A stretch of 43,871 bases of DNA from Nitrospirota bacterium. GTDB lineage: Bacteria; Nitrospirota; Leptospirillia; Leptospirillales; Leptospirillaceae. Shown here piece by piece: positions 9,615-18,769 of this stretch. Where the stretch lies: assembly GCA_021810805.1 (NCBI GenBank), contig JAJZHW010000005.1:109153-153023 (forward strand). Reading direction: 5' to 3'. A program made the translations under genes and the position numbers. The first letter of the stretch is position 1. Each line of letters opens with the position of its first letter. The notes beneath the pieces are model-generated. The model was not told the origin of the DNA. It saw nothing but the letters and a program-made list of their open reading frames with translations, and searched no databases.

Positions 9615-10010
9615 ATGAACGATATCGTCTCACAACCGATCGACTATGCCGACGACGTCATCGACAGTCGGTACCGCCTCGTCATCGCCGCCGCCAAGCG
9701 CACCCGCCAGATTATGGAGGGACATGCTCCTGTGGGGGATTGGCCCTACCACAAGGAGACCACCATCGGTCTCGCCGAGATCCTCGGAAAGTCTCTTCCT
9801 ATCCTGACCGGTCCCGCAGCCGTCGTTGCGGAGCAAAAGCACAAGGAAGCCCTTCGAGCCGCTCGCCGTCACCACGAAGAGGCCCTGGCTCCCTCGAGAG
9901 GGTATTCGCGGGAGTCGACCGAGGCAATTCAGGCCGATGTCTCCGTCTACCAGGAAGATCCCGAACACGCGGCACCGGAAGAGAGCGACGAACTCGACGG
10001 GGATCTCTGA
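9615..10010 (+). CDS. rpoZ: RNA polymerase omega subunit
   Basis: A 131-residue protein with the omega signature DSRYRLVIAAAKRTRQIMEG near its N-terminus. Omega binds beta-prime and helps RNA polymerase assembly and, in many bacteria, ppGpp response. The ATG at 9615 is chosen because AGGGGAG precedes it by a few bases and it leaves the expected short leader before the signature; an upstream in-frame ATG at 9552 lacks this. The C-terminal third is acidic and low in complexity. Position between gmk and coaBC is typical. Confidence 0.92.
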   Translation: MNDIVSQPIDYADDVIDSRYRLVIAAAKRTRQIMEGHAPVGDWPYHKETTIGLAEILGKSLPILTGPAAVVAEQKHKEALRAARRHHEEALAPSRGYSRESTEAIQADVSVYQEDPEHAAPEESDELDGDL

Positions 10011-10014
10011 TCCC

Positions 10015-11259
10015 TTGAAAGGCTCCTCTCCCTCCCTCCTTCTCGGCGTGACGGGGAGCATTGCCGCCTACAAATCACTCGACCTGATCCGGCGGTTCAG
10101 AGAGGAAGGGATGACGGTTCGGGTGGTGGCCACGGACAATGCCCGCCAATTTCTTCCCTTTCTCTCCGCCGAGGTCTTCTCGGATCACAAGGTCGAAACC
10201 GACCTTTTTTCCGAGGGCGAGGGGACAGGACGCATCCGCCATCTCGCCCTGCTCGACTCAGCCGACATTCTTCTGATCGCTCCTGCCTCGGCCAACTTCA
10301 TCGCCCGCCTCTCTCTGGGAATCGCCGACGATCTTCTGTCAACCATGGCCCTTTCTGCAAGGATACCGATTCTTTTGGCCCCGGCCATGGAGGAGGCCAT
10401 GTATCTCCATCCCGCCACAGAAGAGCACCGAACGCGACTAGCGGGCAGGGGCGTTGTCGAAATTTCCCCCGAGGAGGGGGCCCTCGCCTCCGGGCGGACA
10501 GGTCAGGGGCGAATGGCCTCGGCTGAACGCATTCTCGCCGCCGTTCGACAGCACCTTCCCTCTCCTGCCCCCTCCAACATCGACTCTCTTAAAGGGCGCC
10601 ATGTTCTGGTGAGCTCCGGGCCGACCTACGAACCGCTCGACCCCGTCCGATTTATCGGAAACCGCTCCTCCGGTCTCATGGGGATGGCTCTCGTCCGGGC
10701 CGCCCTGGAACGGGGAGCCCGCGTCACTTTGGTCACGGGTCCCACCGCCCTGACCGCCCCGCGAGAGGTCGAGGTCCTCTCCGTGGAAACGGCCCAAGCG
10801 ATGAAGGAGGCGCTGGAGAGGCTCTTTCCCGTCTGCGACGTCCTGGTGATGGCGGCGGCGGTCTCCGACTATCGCCCGGCATCGGCCCTGGCCAAAAAGC
10901 GAAAAAAGAACGGCAAGGGGTGGAGCCTTGACCTCCAGGAAAACCCCGACATTTTGAAGGGGCTTGCCGCCATGAGACGTCCCGGGCAATGCCTGGTGGG
11001 CTTTGCCGCCGAATCCTCCCTCGATCGGGAGAAGCTCCTGGAAAAATGTCGGGCCAAGGGGGTGGACCTTCTGGTCGCCAATGACATCTCGAACCCACTG
11101 ACCGGCTTTGGCTCGTCAGAAAACGAGGCTCTCCTGATCACCCCCGATGGCGGATGCCATCCCGTTTCCCGGAGATCGAAGGAGGCTCTCTCCCGGGTTA
11201 TCTTCGAGCGTCTTCCCTTTCCCCCCTTCCCCGCGGGGTCCCCGTCCCGTTTGGGGTGA
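10015..11259 (+). CDS. coaBC: Bifunctional phosphopantothenoylcysteine decarboxylase / phosphopantothenate-cysteine ligase
   Basis: Makes 4'-phosphopantetheine from phosphopantothenate and cysteine in CoA synthesis. The N-terminal CoaC flavoprotein domain (residues about 1-185) shows GVTGSIAAYKSLDLIRRF, the RIRHLAL histidine and IAPASANFIARL. The C-terminal CoaB domain shows VSSGPTYEPLDPVRFIGNRSSGLMG, AAAVSDYRP and LVANDIS. The likely start is TTG at 10015, four bases after rpoZ, with GGGGAT upstream; 414 residues result, against 406 in E. coli. In the CoaC part the PAMN asparagine is glutamate (APAMEEAMY) and the ACGD cysteine is serine (LASGRTGQGRM). Similar replacements exist in some other bacteria, so I still call it functional. 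Confidence 0.92.
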   Translation: MKGSSPSLLLGVTGSIAAYKSLDLIRRFREEGMTVRVVATDNARQFLPFLSAEVFSDHKVETDLFSEGEGTGRIRHLALLDSADILLIAPASANFIARLSLGIADDLLSTMALSARIPILLAPAMEEAMYLHPATEEHRTRLAGRGVVEISPEEGALASGRTGQGRMASAERILAAVRQHLPSPAPSNIDSLKGRHVLVSSGPTYEPLDPVRFIGNRSSGLMGMALVRAALERGARVTLVTGPTALTAPREVEVLSVETAQAMKEALERLFPVCDVLVMAAAVSDYRPASALAKKRKKNGKGWSLDLQENPDILKGLAAMRRPGQCLVGFAAESSLDREKLLEKCRAKGVDLLVANDISNPLTGFGSSENEALLITPDGGCHPVSRRSKEALSRVIFERLPFPPFPAGSPSRLG

Positions 11260-11330
11260 GAGACTTCCCCCCCCCCGAACAGGATGGGGAACTCCAACCC
11301 TTCACAGGGACAGGCATTTTCAGGAATTTC

Positions 11331-11359
11331 TTGCAATTATCTCCTATCATTGCTAGGAT
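11331..11359 (+). promoter_or_regulatory. Candidate promoter of the TPR-aroQ-efp-acc operon
   Basis: TTGCAA (11331-11336) and TAGGAT (11354-11359) are spaced by 17 bases in the 178-base gap after coaBC, about 80 bases upstream of the next start. The gap otherwise holds only C-rich and unremarkable sequence. Confidence 0.5.
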
Positions 11360-11437
11360 ACACGCCGATCAACTCGCGGCAGAACTCAAACGGGACCTCC
11401 TTCGGGCGGACACTTTATCCTTCACGGCGGGAAACTT

Positions 11438-12868
11438 ATGAATCCTGAAGAACTGAAGGTTCTGGAAGAGCGGATCAAGGCCAACCCCAAGAGCCGTTCC
11501 TTCCTCCAGCTGGCCGAAGCCTATATTGAAGCGGGCCGGAAAAAAGAGGCTCTCGAGCTTCTAAAAAACGGAGAAGAGTATTATCCCTACTACCTGGCCG
11601 CGAGGATTGCCTACGGAAAGCTTCTGCGGGAGGAAGGCGATGCCGATCGCTCCATCGAGCAGTTCGAATTCGTCAACCGGACGATTCCCGATAACCTGAT
11701 CGCCCTGAAGAACCTTGCCCCTCTCTATTTTGACAAGTCGAGACTTCCGGAAGCCAAGGCCATGGCGACTTCTGCCCTGGCCCTCTCTCCCGGAGATCCC
11801 GAAATGACGGAGATCGTCAAGAAGGTCGATGCGGCCCTGTCGGCCCAGGCCGCCCCGCCCCCTCCTCCGCCATCGCCCCCGTCCCCCGAACCGGCCCTGC
11901 CACCGGAACCGGCGGAGCCCCTCCCTGCCCCCCCAGAAGAGGCTCCCGTCGCCGAAAATCCCGAACCTCCGGTCCCCGAAGAGACGATCGTCGAGATGCC
12001 CCACGAGCTCTTCGAGTCGATCGCTCCGCAGGAAGAGCCCGAAGTGGCGAAGCCGGAACCGGCGGCTTCCGACAGCGGGTCCTCCCTTCCCCAGACCGAG
12101 ACAATGGGTGACCTTCTCGTCAATCAGGGCCATATTGAAGAGGCCCTGTCGGTCTACGAGGCAGTTTTGGCCAAGGATCCCGGCAACAAGTCCGTCCCGG
12201 AAAAGCTCAACTCCGTCCGGGCCATGGTGCGCCTCACCAAACCCGCTGAGCCCGTGGTCTCCCCAGAGCCCCCCGCTCCCGAACCCGAACCTGTGGAAGA
12301 GATCCCTGCGGAGACTTTTGAGGAGCCGCCCGCCCAACCCGTTCCCGCCCCCGAACCGGAGCCGGAACCCGAAGAGGTTTTTGCGGCATCTCCGGCTCCC
12401 GAGCCCGAACCAGCCGAAATGGAACCGGAGATCGAGAGTCCCCCGCCTCCTTCCAAGCCAGTTTTTGAGCCGGAGACCGTTGCCCCCTCGACTCCCGTCA
12501 CCCTTCCCGAAGGGGTTGCCGGGAAGATCGTGGAAGCCGTTCAGCACCGGATGGGACGGGCCTTTACCGGTTATGTCCGGGCCTCTCTCGATGGCCTGTC
12601 GGTGGAGACCTCCGACTCCAGCCACTGGGGCGACATCCTGGCGGCCGAAGGGGTCGAGATTGTCCGGGCCGTCTCCGACATGACCCGCATGCTCGGCTGG
12701 GGAGACCTTCAGGGAACGGTCGTCTGGATGGACCGGGCCACCCTCTACGGACTGCCCATCGGGGCCAACGAAGCCCTCTTCCTGGCGCTTAAGCCGGGCG
12801 CCAACATCGGTCTCTGCCGCCTTCTCGTGGCTCAGACGATCGAACAGGCGATGAAGGCACAGGAATGA
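11438..12868 (+). CDS. TPR protein with proline/glutamate-rich linkers and C-terminal roadblock/LC7-like domain
   Basis: A 476-residue protein of unknown role. Residues about 1-130 are helical TPR-like repeats (LAEAYIEAGRKKEALELL, then two more units). A Pro/Glu/Ala-rich linker covers about 138-210, another TPR-like unit (LLVNQGHIEEALSVYEAVLAKDPGN) lies at about 222-262, and a second Pro/Glu-rich linker runs to about 355. The last 120 residues (MGRAFTGYVRASLDGLSVET to the end) resemble roadblock/LC7 domains, which in bacteria pair with MglA-type small GTPases or act as dimeric scaffolds. No GTPase gene is nearby. It begins a run in which aroQ follows after one base. A scaffold role is inference. 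Confidence 0.75.
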   Translation: MNPEELKVLEERIKANPKSRSFLQLAEAYIEAGRKKEALELLKNGEEYYPYYLAARIAYGKLLREEGDADRSIEQFEFVNRTIPDNLIALKNLAPLYFDKSRLPEAKAMATSALALSPGDPEMTEIVKKVDAALSAQAAPPPPPPSPPSPEPALPPEPAEPLPAPPEEAPVAENPEPPVPEETIVEMPHELFESIAPQEEPEVAKPEPAASDSGSSLPQTETMGDLLVNQGHIEEALSVYEAVLAKDPGNKSVPEKLNSVRAMVRLTKPAEPVVSPEPPAPEPEPVEEIPAETFEEPPAQPVPAPEPEPEPEEVFAASPAPEPEPAEMEPEIESPPPPSKPVFEPETVAPSTPVTLPEGVAGKIVEAVQHRMGRAFTGYVRASLDGLSVETSDSSHWGDILAAEGVEIVRAVSDMTRMLGWGDLQGTVVWMDRATLYGLPIGANEALFLALKPGANIGLCRLLVAQTIEQAMKAQE

Positions 12869-12869
12869 C

Positions 12870-13334
12870 ATGCTCAAGATTTTGATTCTTCAGGGCCCGA
12901 ACCTGAACCGTCTGGGAAAGAGGGAGCCAGGGCATTACGGGACAAAGACCCTCTCCGAGATCCATGAAGAAATCGAGGCGCTCGGAAAGAAGGAGAACTT
13001 TCTTCCCGTCTTTTTCCAGTCGAACCACGAAGGGGCCATCGTCGACAGGATCCATGCCGCAGGCGAGGACGGAACGCAGGGGGCGGTCGCCAATCTCGGT
13101 GCCTATACCCACACCAGCATTGCCATACGCGATGCCTTTCTTTCGGTGGAGCTTCCCGTCGTCGAGGTCCATCTGTCGAATGTCTATCGCCGGGAATCCT
13201 TCCGGGCGAAAAGTCTCCTCTCCGACATCGCCGCAGGCACGATCGGCGGTCTTGGCCCTGTCGTCTACCAGCTTGGCATTCTGGGGCTTCTCGACCTTCT
13301 TCGCCGAAGGGACTCCGGGACGCCCCGCACATAA
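12870..13334 (+). CDS. aroQ: 3-dehydroquinate dehydratase, type II
   Basis: Catalyses the third shikimate-pathway step, dehydration of 3-dehydroquinate. The 154-residue length is normal for the dodecameric type II enzyme. Visible signatures are ILQGPNLNRLGKREPGHYG with the catalytic tyrosine at residue 23 and arginine at 18, FFQSNHEGAIVDRIHAA, NLGAYTHTSIAIRDAF and EVHLSNVYRRESFR with the catalytic histidine. The start codon lies one base after the upstream stop (TGAC ATG), indicating coupling with the TPR protein gene. Confidence 0.96.
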   Translation: MLKILILQGPNLNRLGKREPGHYGTKTLSEIHEEIEALGKKENFLPVFFQSNHEGAIVDRIHAAGEDGTQGAVANLGAYTHTSIAIRDAFLSVELPVVEVHLSNVYRRESFRAKSLLSDIAAGTIGGLGPVVYQLGILGLLDLLRRRDSGTPRT

Positions 13335-13374
13335 ACTCATCCTCCGGCCCGGCCGGAGACATCAAGGAGCATGA

Positions 13375-13950
13375 ATGGCCGTTATCGTCACCAATGACTT
13401 TCGTGGTGGAGCAAGACTCGAAGTGGATCGGGAGCCGTATTTCATCGTCGAATTCCAGCATGTCAAGCCCGGGAAAGGCGGTGCCTTCGTCCGGACGAAG
13501 CTCAAGAACATGAAAACGGGGCTTGTCATCGAGAGAACCTTCCGATCCGGAGAAAAGTTCGATGTCCCCGACGTGGAGGAAAAGACGATGCAGTTTCTCT
13601 ATGCCCAGGGAGAAGACTACTTCTTCATGGACAACGAGTCCTACGAGCAGATCACGCTGACGAAGAAGGATCTCGGCGACCGGATCCTCTTTCTGAAGGA
13701 GCAGATGCCGGTCAACATTCTCTTCTACAAGGAGAAGCCCATCACCATCGACCTGCCCACCTTCGTGGACCTGACCATCGTCGAGACCGATCCCGCCCGA
13801 AAGGGGGACACCGCCTCCGGAGGGTCGAAGCCGGCCAAGGTGGAGACCGGGGCGATCGTCAAGGTCCCCTTCCATCTTCAGGAAGGGGATATGATCAAGG
13901 TCGACACGCGCACATCGGAGTATATCGAACGGGTCCGTTCCGGAAGCTGA
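13375..13950 (+). CDS. efp: Elongation factor P
   Basis: Relieves ribosome stalling at polyproline stretches by entering the E site. The 191-residue protein has the three EF-P domains: KOW-like domain I with the tip loop [10 protein letters not shown], middle OB domain and C-terminal OB domain with the signature ending [17 protein letters not shown]. The tip residue is Lys34, the position modified by beta-lysylation in enterobacteria or otherwise in other groups; no modification gene (epmA, epmB, earP) is in the window. GGAGC precedes the ATG. It sits between aroQ and accB, a frequent arrangement. Note that the TPR protein three genes upstream is itself rich in proline runs. Confidence 0.96.
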   Translation: MAVIVTNDFRGGARLEVDREPYFIVEFQHVKPGKGGAFVRTKLKNMKTGLVIERTFRSGEKFDVPDVEEKTMQFLYAQGEDYFFMDNESYEQITLTKKDLGDRILFLKEQMPVNILFYKEKPITIDLPTFVDLTIVETDPARKGDTASGGSKPAKVETGAIVKVPFHLQEGDMIKVDTRTSEYIERVRSGS

Positions 13951-13979
13951 CCCCCACCGAAGCCGGAGGACATCTTTTC

Positions 13980-14450
13980 ATGACAAACGAGGACATCAAG
14001 GAGATCCTGGGCCTCGTCCGGGAGCACAATCTCATCTCCTTCGAATTCGAACGGGACGGGGCCCGGATCAAGGTCGCCCGCTCCCCCCTGTCCCCGGGAT
14101 CCCTCAGGATCTCCCAGGAGGGAGAGGAGCTCGCGCCTTCTCCCTCGGGACCGACCCCACCCCCTTCCGCCCTTCCGGCGGCCCGTTCCGAAAAGGTCCG
14201 GGTCATCACCTCGCCCATCGTGGGAACCTTCTACCGCTCCTCCTCCCCCGACAACGCTCCTTATGTCGAGGTGGGAAGCCCCGTGGCCAAGGGACAGATC
14301 CTCTGCATCATCGAGGCCATGAAGCTCATGAACGAAATCGAGTCGGAAATAGAAGGAACCGTCCGGGCGTTCCTTGTGGAAAACGGCCAGCCCGTGGAAT
14401 ACGGAGCCCCGCTCATCGAGATCGACCTGAAGGCCGAAGAGGCATCCTGA
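13980..14450 (+). CDS. accB: Biotin carboxyl carrier protein of acetyl-CoA carboxylase
   Basis: Carries the biotin that moves CO2 between AccC and the AccA/D carboxyltransferase in fatty-acid synthesis. The 156-residue protein has a helical N-terminus, a Pro/Ser-rich linker (about residues 45-70) and a C-terminal lipoyl/biotinyl domain starting at [18 protein letters not shown]. The biotinylated lysine is residue 115 in [17 protein letters not shown] precedes the ATG. The TGA overlaps the accC start by one base (TGATG), so AccB and AccC are translationally coupled. Confidence 0.96.
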   Translation: MTNEDIKEILGLVREHNLISFEFERDGARIKVARSPLSPGSLRISQEGEELAPSPSGPTPPPSALPAARSEKVRVITSPIVGTFYRSSSPDNAPYVEVGSPVAKGQILCIIEAMKLMNEIESEIEGTVRAFLVENGQPVEYGAPLIEIDLKAEEAS

Positions 14451-15853
14451 TGGCCTCTCCAGCGAAACGTTCCTTCCGGAAGGTTCTGGTGGCGAACCGC
14501 GGGGAGATTGCCGTCCGGGTGATCCGTGCCTGTCGGGATCTGGGGCTTTCCACGGTGGCGATCTATTCGACGGCCGACAAGAATGCCCTCCACGTCCAGA
14601 TGGCCGACGAAGCGGTGTGTGTGGGACCGCCCGAGGGACACGCCAGCTACCGGAACATCCCCAACATCATCAGTGCCGCCGAGATCTCCCAGGCCGAGGC
14701 CATCCATCCGGGGTACGGCTTTCTCTCGGAAAACGCCCACTTCGCCGAGATCTGCCATGCCGCCGGAATCACCTTTATTGGTCCCTCTCCGGAGACGATC
14801 TCCCTCATGGGCGACAAGGCCCGGGCGAAGGCACTCATGAGGGAGGCCGGAGTTCCGGTGGTTCCCGGCAGCATCGGAACCATCGCCACCGAGTCGGACG
14901 GGCTCGACGTCGCCTCCGAAATCGGCTATCCCCTGATCATCAAGGCCTCGGGAGGCGGCGGAGGCCGGGGCATGCGGATCGTGACCAGCCCCGACGAATT
15001 TTCCAATGCCTTCCAGACCGCCCAGACGGAAGCGCTTCAGGCCTTCGGCAACAAGGAGGTCTACATCGAACGCTTTTTCGTCAATCCCCGCCACATTGAA
15101 ATTCAGGTGCTCGGGGATTCCGACGGAACGATTCACACCCTGGGAGAGCGGGACTGCTCGATCCAGCGCCGCCATCAGAAGCTTCTCGAGGAGGCCCCCT
15201 CCCCCTTCATTACCGCCGCGCTGCGATCGGCCATGAGCCAGGCGGCCATCGCCGCCTCCAAGGCAGCGGACTATGTCAATGCCGGAACGGTGGAATTCCT
15301 TGTGGATCCGGAAGAGCGCTTCTTCTTTATCGAGATGAACACCCGCATCCAGGTGGAGCACCCCGTCAGCGAATCGATCTTTCGATACGACCTCGTCAAA
15401 GCCCAGCTTCTCGTCGCTTTGGGAGAGCCTATCGCCTCTCCTCCGGCCAAGCCGGAGGGCCATGCCATCGAGTGTCGGATCAATGCCGAGGATCCCTGGA
15501 CCTTCGTCCCCTCCCCGGGAACGATCACCCGACTTCTTCTTCCGGGAGGCCCGGGAATCCGCGTCGATACCGCCGCCTACCAGGGAGCGGTCATTCCCCC
15601 CCACTACGACAGCCTCGTGGCCAAAGTCATCGCCACCGGAAAAAATCGCGAAGAGGCGATTGCCCGGATGACCCGGGCACTGCGGGAGATGACGGTGGAA
15701 GGGATCAGGACGACCATCCCCTTCCACCTCGAGGTCCTTGCCGATCCGACCTTCCGGTCCGGCCGTTATTCGACCTCCTTCGTCGAGCACTTCATGGAGC
15801 GCCGGGAGGCCCTCCCGAAAAATCCGTCGAAGGATCCGGAACCGGAGGACTGA
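14450..15853 (+). CDS. accC: Biotin carboxylase subunit of acetyl-CoA carboxylase
   Basis: ATP-grasp enzyme that carboxylates the biotin of AccB. The 467 residues start with KVLVANRGEIAVRVIRACRDLG, then IHPGYGFLSENAHFAEIC, the glycine-rich ATP loop KASGGGGGRGMRIV, the ERDCSIQRRHQKLLEE signature and the metal/catalytic segment EMNTRIQVEHPVSE. The extra C-terminal residues after the usual end (about 445) are polar. A one-base overlap with accB and a seven-base gap to thiE place it in the same transcript. accA and accD are not in the window. Confidence 0.96.
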   Translation: MASPAKRSFRKVLVANRGEIAVRVIRACRDLGLSTVAIYSTADKNALHVQMADEAVCVGPPEGHASYRNIPNIISAAEISQAEAIHPGYGFLSENAHFAEICHAAGITFIGPSPETISLMGDKARAKALMREAGVPVVPGSIGTIATESDGLDVASEIGYPLIIKASGGGGGRGMRIVTSPDEFSNAFQTAQTEALQAFGNKEVYIERFFVNPRHIEIQVLGDSDGTIHTLGERDCSIQRRHQKLLEEAPSPFITAALRSAMSQAAIAASKAADYVNAGTVEFLVDPEERFFFIEMNTRIQVEHPVSESIFRYDLVKAQLLVALGEPIASPPAKPEGHAIECRINAEDPWTFVPSPGTITRLLLPGGPGIRVDTAAYQGAVIPPHYDSLVAKVIATGKNREEAIARMTRALREMTVEGIRTTIPFHLEVLADPTFRSGRYSTSFVEHFMERREALPKNPSKDPEPED

Positions 15854-15860
15854 TCCTCCC

Positions 15861-16520
15861 ATGCCCCAGATCTTCCCCCGCCTCCTTTATCTCGCAGGAA
15901 CCCAGGACTTCGACTCGGTCGACTCTTTCGAGCGACACCTCCGCGGCCTTCTTGATGCCGGACTCCCCTGGTTCCAGCTTCGGGACAAGCGCCTCGACGA
16001 CCACGCGCTTTCTCTTCTGTCTGACCGGATTCGCCTCTGGACAAGGGAGCACGGGACCCTCTTCACACTCAATGACAGACCGGACATTGCCCTTGTGTGC
16101 GAGGCGGACGGGGTTCATCTGGGACAGGAGGACCTTTCGGCGCTGGAGGAGGGAGAGGATCCTTCGAAAAAAATCTACAAGAGGATGCACCTGGGAATCT
16201 CCACCCACAACAAGAACGAGGCTCTTCGGGCACTGACCCACCACCCCGACTATTTGGGGGTGGGACCGATCTTTGCGTCAACGACAAAGGAGACGGGAGT
16301 CGCGCCCCGGGGAGTGGGGGGAATTTCCGAAACGCGGGAATTGACGACACTCCCTCTGGTTGCCATCGGAGGGATCACCTTGGAGAACGGGGCGGCTCTG
16401 TTGGCGGCGGGGGCCGGGACACTGGCCGTAAGTTCACTCCTTGTGAGAGGGGACCATCCTGAGAAGACCCTCAAGGCCCTTCTGGCGCTGAAAAAAGCAG
16501 AGATAAGGAGCCAGCCTTGA
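15861..16520 (+). CDS. thiE: Thiamine phosphate synthase
   Basis: Joins the hydroxymethylpyrimidine and thiazole phosphates to thiamine phosphate. The 219-residue TIM-barrel protein shows FQLRDKRLDD (pyrophosphate side), TLFTLNDRPDIALVCEADGVHLGQEDL with the conserved Asn/Asp and Gln, HLGISTHNKNEA and DYLGVGPIFASTTKE, all ThiE/TenI signatures. GVGGISETREL and VAIGGI complete the phosphate site. Start at ATG 15861, with GGAGG at 15844-15848. TenI-like homologues share much of this; retained catalytic segments favour true ThiE. Its TGA overlaps the TTG of the following membrane protein gene. Confidence 0.88.
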   Translation: MPQIFPRLLYLAGTQDFDSVDSFERHLRGLLDAGLPWFQLRDKRLDDHALSLLSDRIRLWTREHGTLFTLNDRPDIALVCEADGVHLGQEDLSALEEGEDPSKKIYKRMHLGISTHNKNEALRALTHHPDYLGVGPIFASTTKETGVAPRGVGGISETRELTTLPLVAIGGITLENGAALLAAGAGTLAVSSLLVRGDHPEKTLKALLALKKAEIRSQP

Positions 16521-18391
16521 TCCTTAGGCGAGCCGGAAAGTGGACCTTTCTCATCCTTGCATCATTTTTCCTTTATGCGCTTATCCTCGAAGCCCAGATA
16601 CATTTCTGGGGGAGGGTCCTGGTTCCCCATGAGCATGTGTTTCTTGGAAAATCGGGGTATTATGCGGATCCATTACAGTTTATGTGGTTTTTGAACTGGT
16701 GGAGCTATGCCCTTTCTCACCATTTCAATCCTCTTTATAGCGACTTTCTCTGGCATCCGACAAAGGTATCGACCCTTTGGGTAACATCGGTCCCCTTCCT
16801 GTCAACCGTCACAGCTCCTCTCCAAAAAGCCTATGGCGTTGTTTTTACTTACAACATCCTGACGATCCTCTCTCCGATTCTTGCGGCGACAACCGCCTTC
16901 ATCCTTTGTTATTTTCTGACCGGGAGATGGCTTCCATCGTTTGTGGGGGGATTCTTTTTCGGTTTTTCTCCTTATGAAATAGATTATCTTACAGGAGGAG
17001 ATCTCAATCTCTCGTTTATATCAATTCTTCCCCTACTGGTTCTTCTAACAATAGCCTCCCCAGAACCAAAGAAAAAAAAAGATTTGCTTCTTTCCTTTTT
17101 ACTTGGGGTTCTTCTTGCGTTCGAGTTTCTCGTTTCGACCGAAATCTTTGCCATTCTCGTTCTTTTTTCAAGCATTTCCATGGTTTTATTTTATGTTACA
17201 TATCGAAATGCTTCCTACCTCCGGTTCCTCTTAAAAAGGATAGGGGCAGGACTTCTTGTTGCGAGCGTCTTATTGGCGCCGTTGATCCCCTCCCTGCTTC
17301 ATGGAAGCGTCTTTGGAGGGGGAAAGGCCATGAATACCTTTGATGCAGGCAACGATCTCCTTTCCTTTGTGATCCCCCCCCCGATTCAATTGATTTCATA
17401 TAGGATGCCATTGCGCTGGCACGACAATGACTCGGGATTGGGATATTTGGGTATTCCGGTCATTTTGATTGTCCTTATTTACGCCCGTTCCCAATGGAAA
17501 TTCCCCCAGGGGAGATTTCTCGCCTCTCTAATGGGGGTGTTTCTTGTCCTTTCCCTGGGAGCCACATTTCATCTCTTTGGACTCTGCCTGAGCCCCTTCC
17601 CTTGGACCCTTGCCGAACACCTTCCCCTAATCGACTATGCATTGGCAATGCGATTCACATTATATTTTTGGCTGGTTTTTTCCGTCGTCGTTTCAATCTG
17701 GCTGGCAAGCTCTTCCATAAAATCAAAAGAATACATAAAAAAAATTGGATTCATTCTCCTGGCTGCCCTCTTTCTTTGGCCCAAGCCTTTTGTACAGAAC
17801 CAGATCGTAAATCATCCAATTTTCACAACGGGGGAAGTGTGCAATATGCTCCCGACGGACAAGCGGCTCCTTTACTTTCCTTGGGAAGAGGGAAAAATTG
17901 ACTATCAGCAGCTATCGGCACATATGTGCTTCAAGGCGGCGGAGGGATACTACGGAGCAGTACCGCACCCATTCAATAAATGGCCATTAAACCATTTTTT
18001 GGTCCGACACAGATTCAAGGAGATGTCTCCCACCATTTTCCATCAGTATCTCGCCAACTTCGACGTGGGGCTTGTCGTCATTGCCAAGACACTGGGCAAT
18101 AAGGAAGATCTTGAAGTTCTTTTAGAAAAGTCGGGATTTGAGCGCTCTCCCGACCCGCCGGAGGATCCGACAGTTGAGATCTATCACCCCGGAAAAAACT
18201 TTATCTATGCCAAACTGACAAAAAAAGAATTGGAAAAGATTTATACCTATAGAGAGATTTCCCTGAGAGAAGCAGTCATCGCCTCGAATAGGGAAAAACT
18301 TAAGCAGGTTGTCTATAAGTTAGGATTTTCTTCCGACAAAAAATTTCAGGACATCTACTCGTGGCTTCTCGACCACCGCATCCTCAAGTAG
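16517..18391 (+). CDS. Polytopic membrane protein, GT-C glycosyltransferase-like
   Basis: A 624-residue protein with roughly ten or more membrane segments in the first 420 residues and a soluble C-terminal part. The first extracytoplasmic loop has the DPLQFMWFLNWWSYALSH and LWHPTK pattern seen in large bacterial membrane proteins of the YfhO/GT-C type, which transfer sugars from lipid carriers. TTG at 16517 is the start: AAGGAG precedes it by six bases and TTGA overlaps the thiE stop. Composition changes here: the gene is richer in A/T (runs such as the lysine-rich PEPKKKKD segment) than the genes before it, which suggests separate origin of this cassette. The exact activity cannot be told; the downstream GT2 enzyme could supply its polyprenyl-phosphate sugar. 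Confidence 0.65.
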   Translation: MILRRAGKWTFLILASFFLYALILEAQIHFWGRVLVPHEHVFLGKSGYYADPLQFMWFLNWWSYALSHHFNPLYSDFLWHPTKVSTLWVTSVPFLSTVTAPLQKAYGVVFTYNILTILSPILAATTAFILCYFLTGRWLPSFVGGFFFGFSPYEIDYLTGGDLNLSFISILPLLVLLTIASPEPKKKKDLLLSFLLGVLLAFEFLVSTEIFAILVLFSSISMVLFYVTYRNASYLRFLLKRIGAGLLVASVLLAPLIPSLLHGSVFGGGKAMNTFDAGNDLLSFVIPPPIQLISYRMPLRWHDNDSGLGYLGIPVILIVLIYARSQWKFPQGRFLASLMGVFLVLSLGATFHLFGLCLSPFPWTLAEHLPLIDYALAMRFTLYFWLVFSVVVSIWLASSSIKSKEYIKKIGFILLAALFLWPKPFVQNQIVNHPIFTTGEVCNMLPTDKRLLYFPWEEGKIDYQQLSAHMCFKAAEGYYGAVPHPFNKWPLNHFLVRHRFKEMSPTIFHQYLANFDVGLVVIAKTLGNKEDLEVLLEKSGFERSPDPPEDPTVEIYHPGKNFIYAKLTKKELEKIYTYREISLREAVIASNREKLKQVVYKLGFSSDKKFQDIYSWLLDHRILK

Positions 18392-18403
18392 ACGGAGGAT
18401 CCC

Positions 18404-18739
18404 ATGCAATGTAACGGAGATATGCGGCATGTGATTGAGATTTTGGCGATCCTCGCAGCGACCGTTGTTTATTATCGGGAGACCAAAGATCCGCAGGTCA
18501 CATCGATTAGGTCTGGCCGAGCCCTTCTTGATCTGATCAATACCCCTCTGGGATGGGCGCTTATAAATGACATCTTGTTGATTGTTGCCCTTCCCGCCTA
18601 TATTTATTTTTATAGACAACATAAAACTGTGGGTCTTAAATCTTCTTTTCAAAAAAAACTTGATCCCGCAGGACGCAACCTTTTTCTGAAAACAACTCTT
18701 GTCTTTTTGCTCTCGTTCTATTTAACCTACAAGCAATAA
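18404..18739 (+). CDS. Small membrane protein, unknown
   Basis: A 111-residue protein with three probable membrane segments (about residues 10-25, 53-71 and 92-108). ACGGAGG lies seven bases upstream of the ATG and the gene begins 12 bases after the GT-C-like gene, so the two are probably co-transcribed. No family recognised. Base composition is A/T-richer than the window average, as in its neighbour. It could be a helper of the membrane glycosyltransferase next to it; that is only context. Confidence 0.6.
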   Translation: MQCNGDMRHVIEILAILAATVVYYRETKDPQVTSIRSGRALLDLINTPLGWALINDILLIVALPAYIYFYRQHKTVGLKSSFQKKLDPAGRNLFLKTTLVFLLSFYLTYKQ

Positions 18740-18769
18740 ATCGTGAACTCAGACTTTTAATTAACCTAC

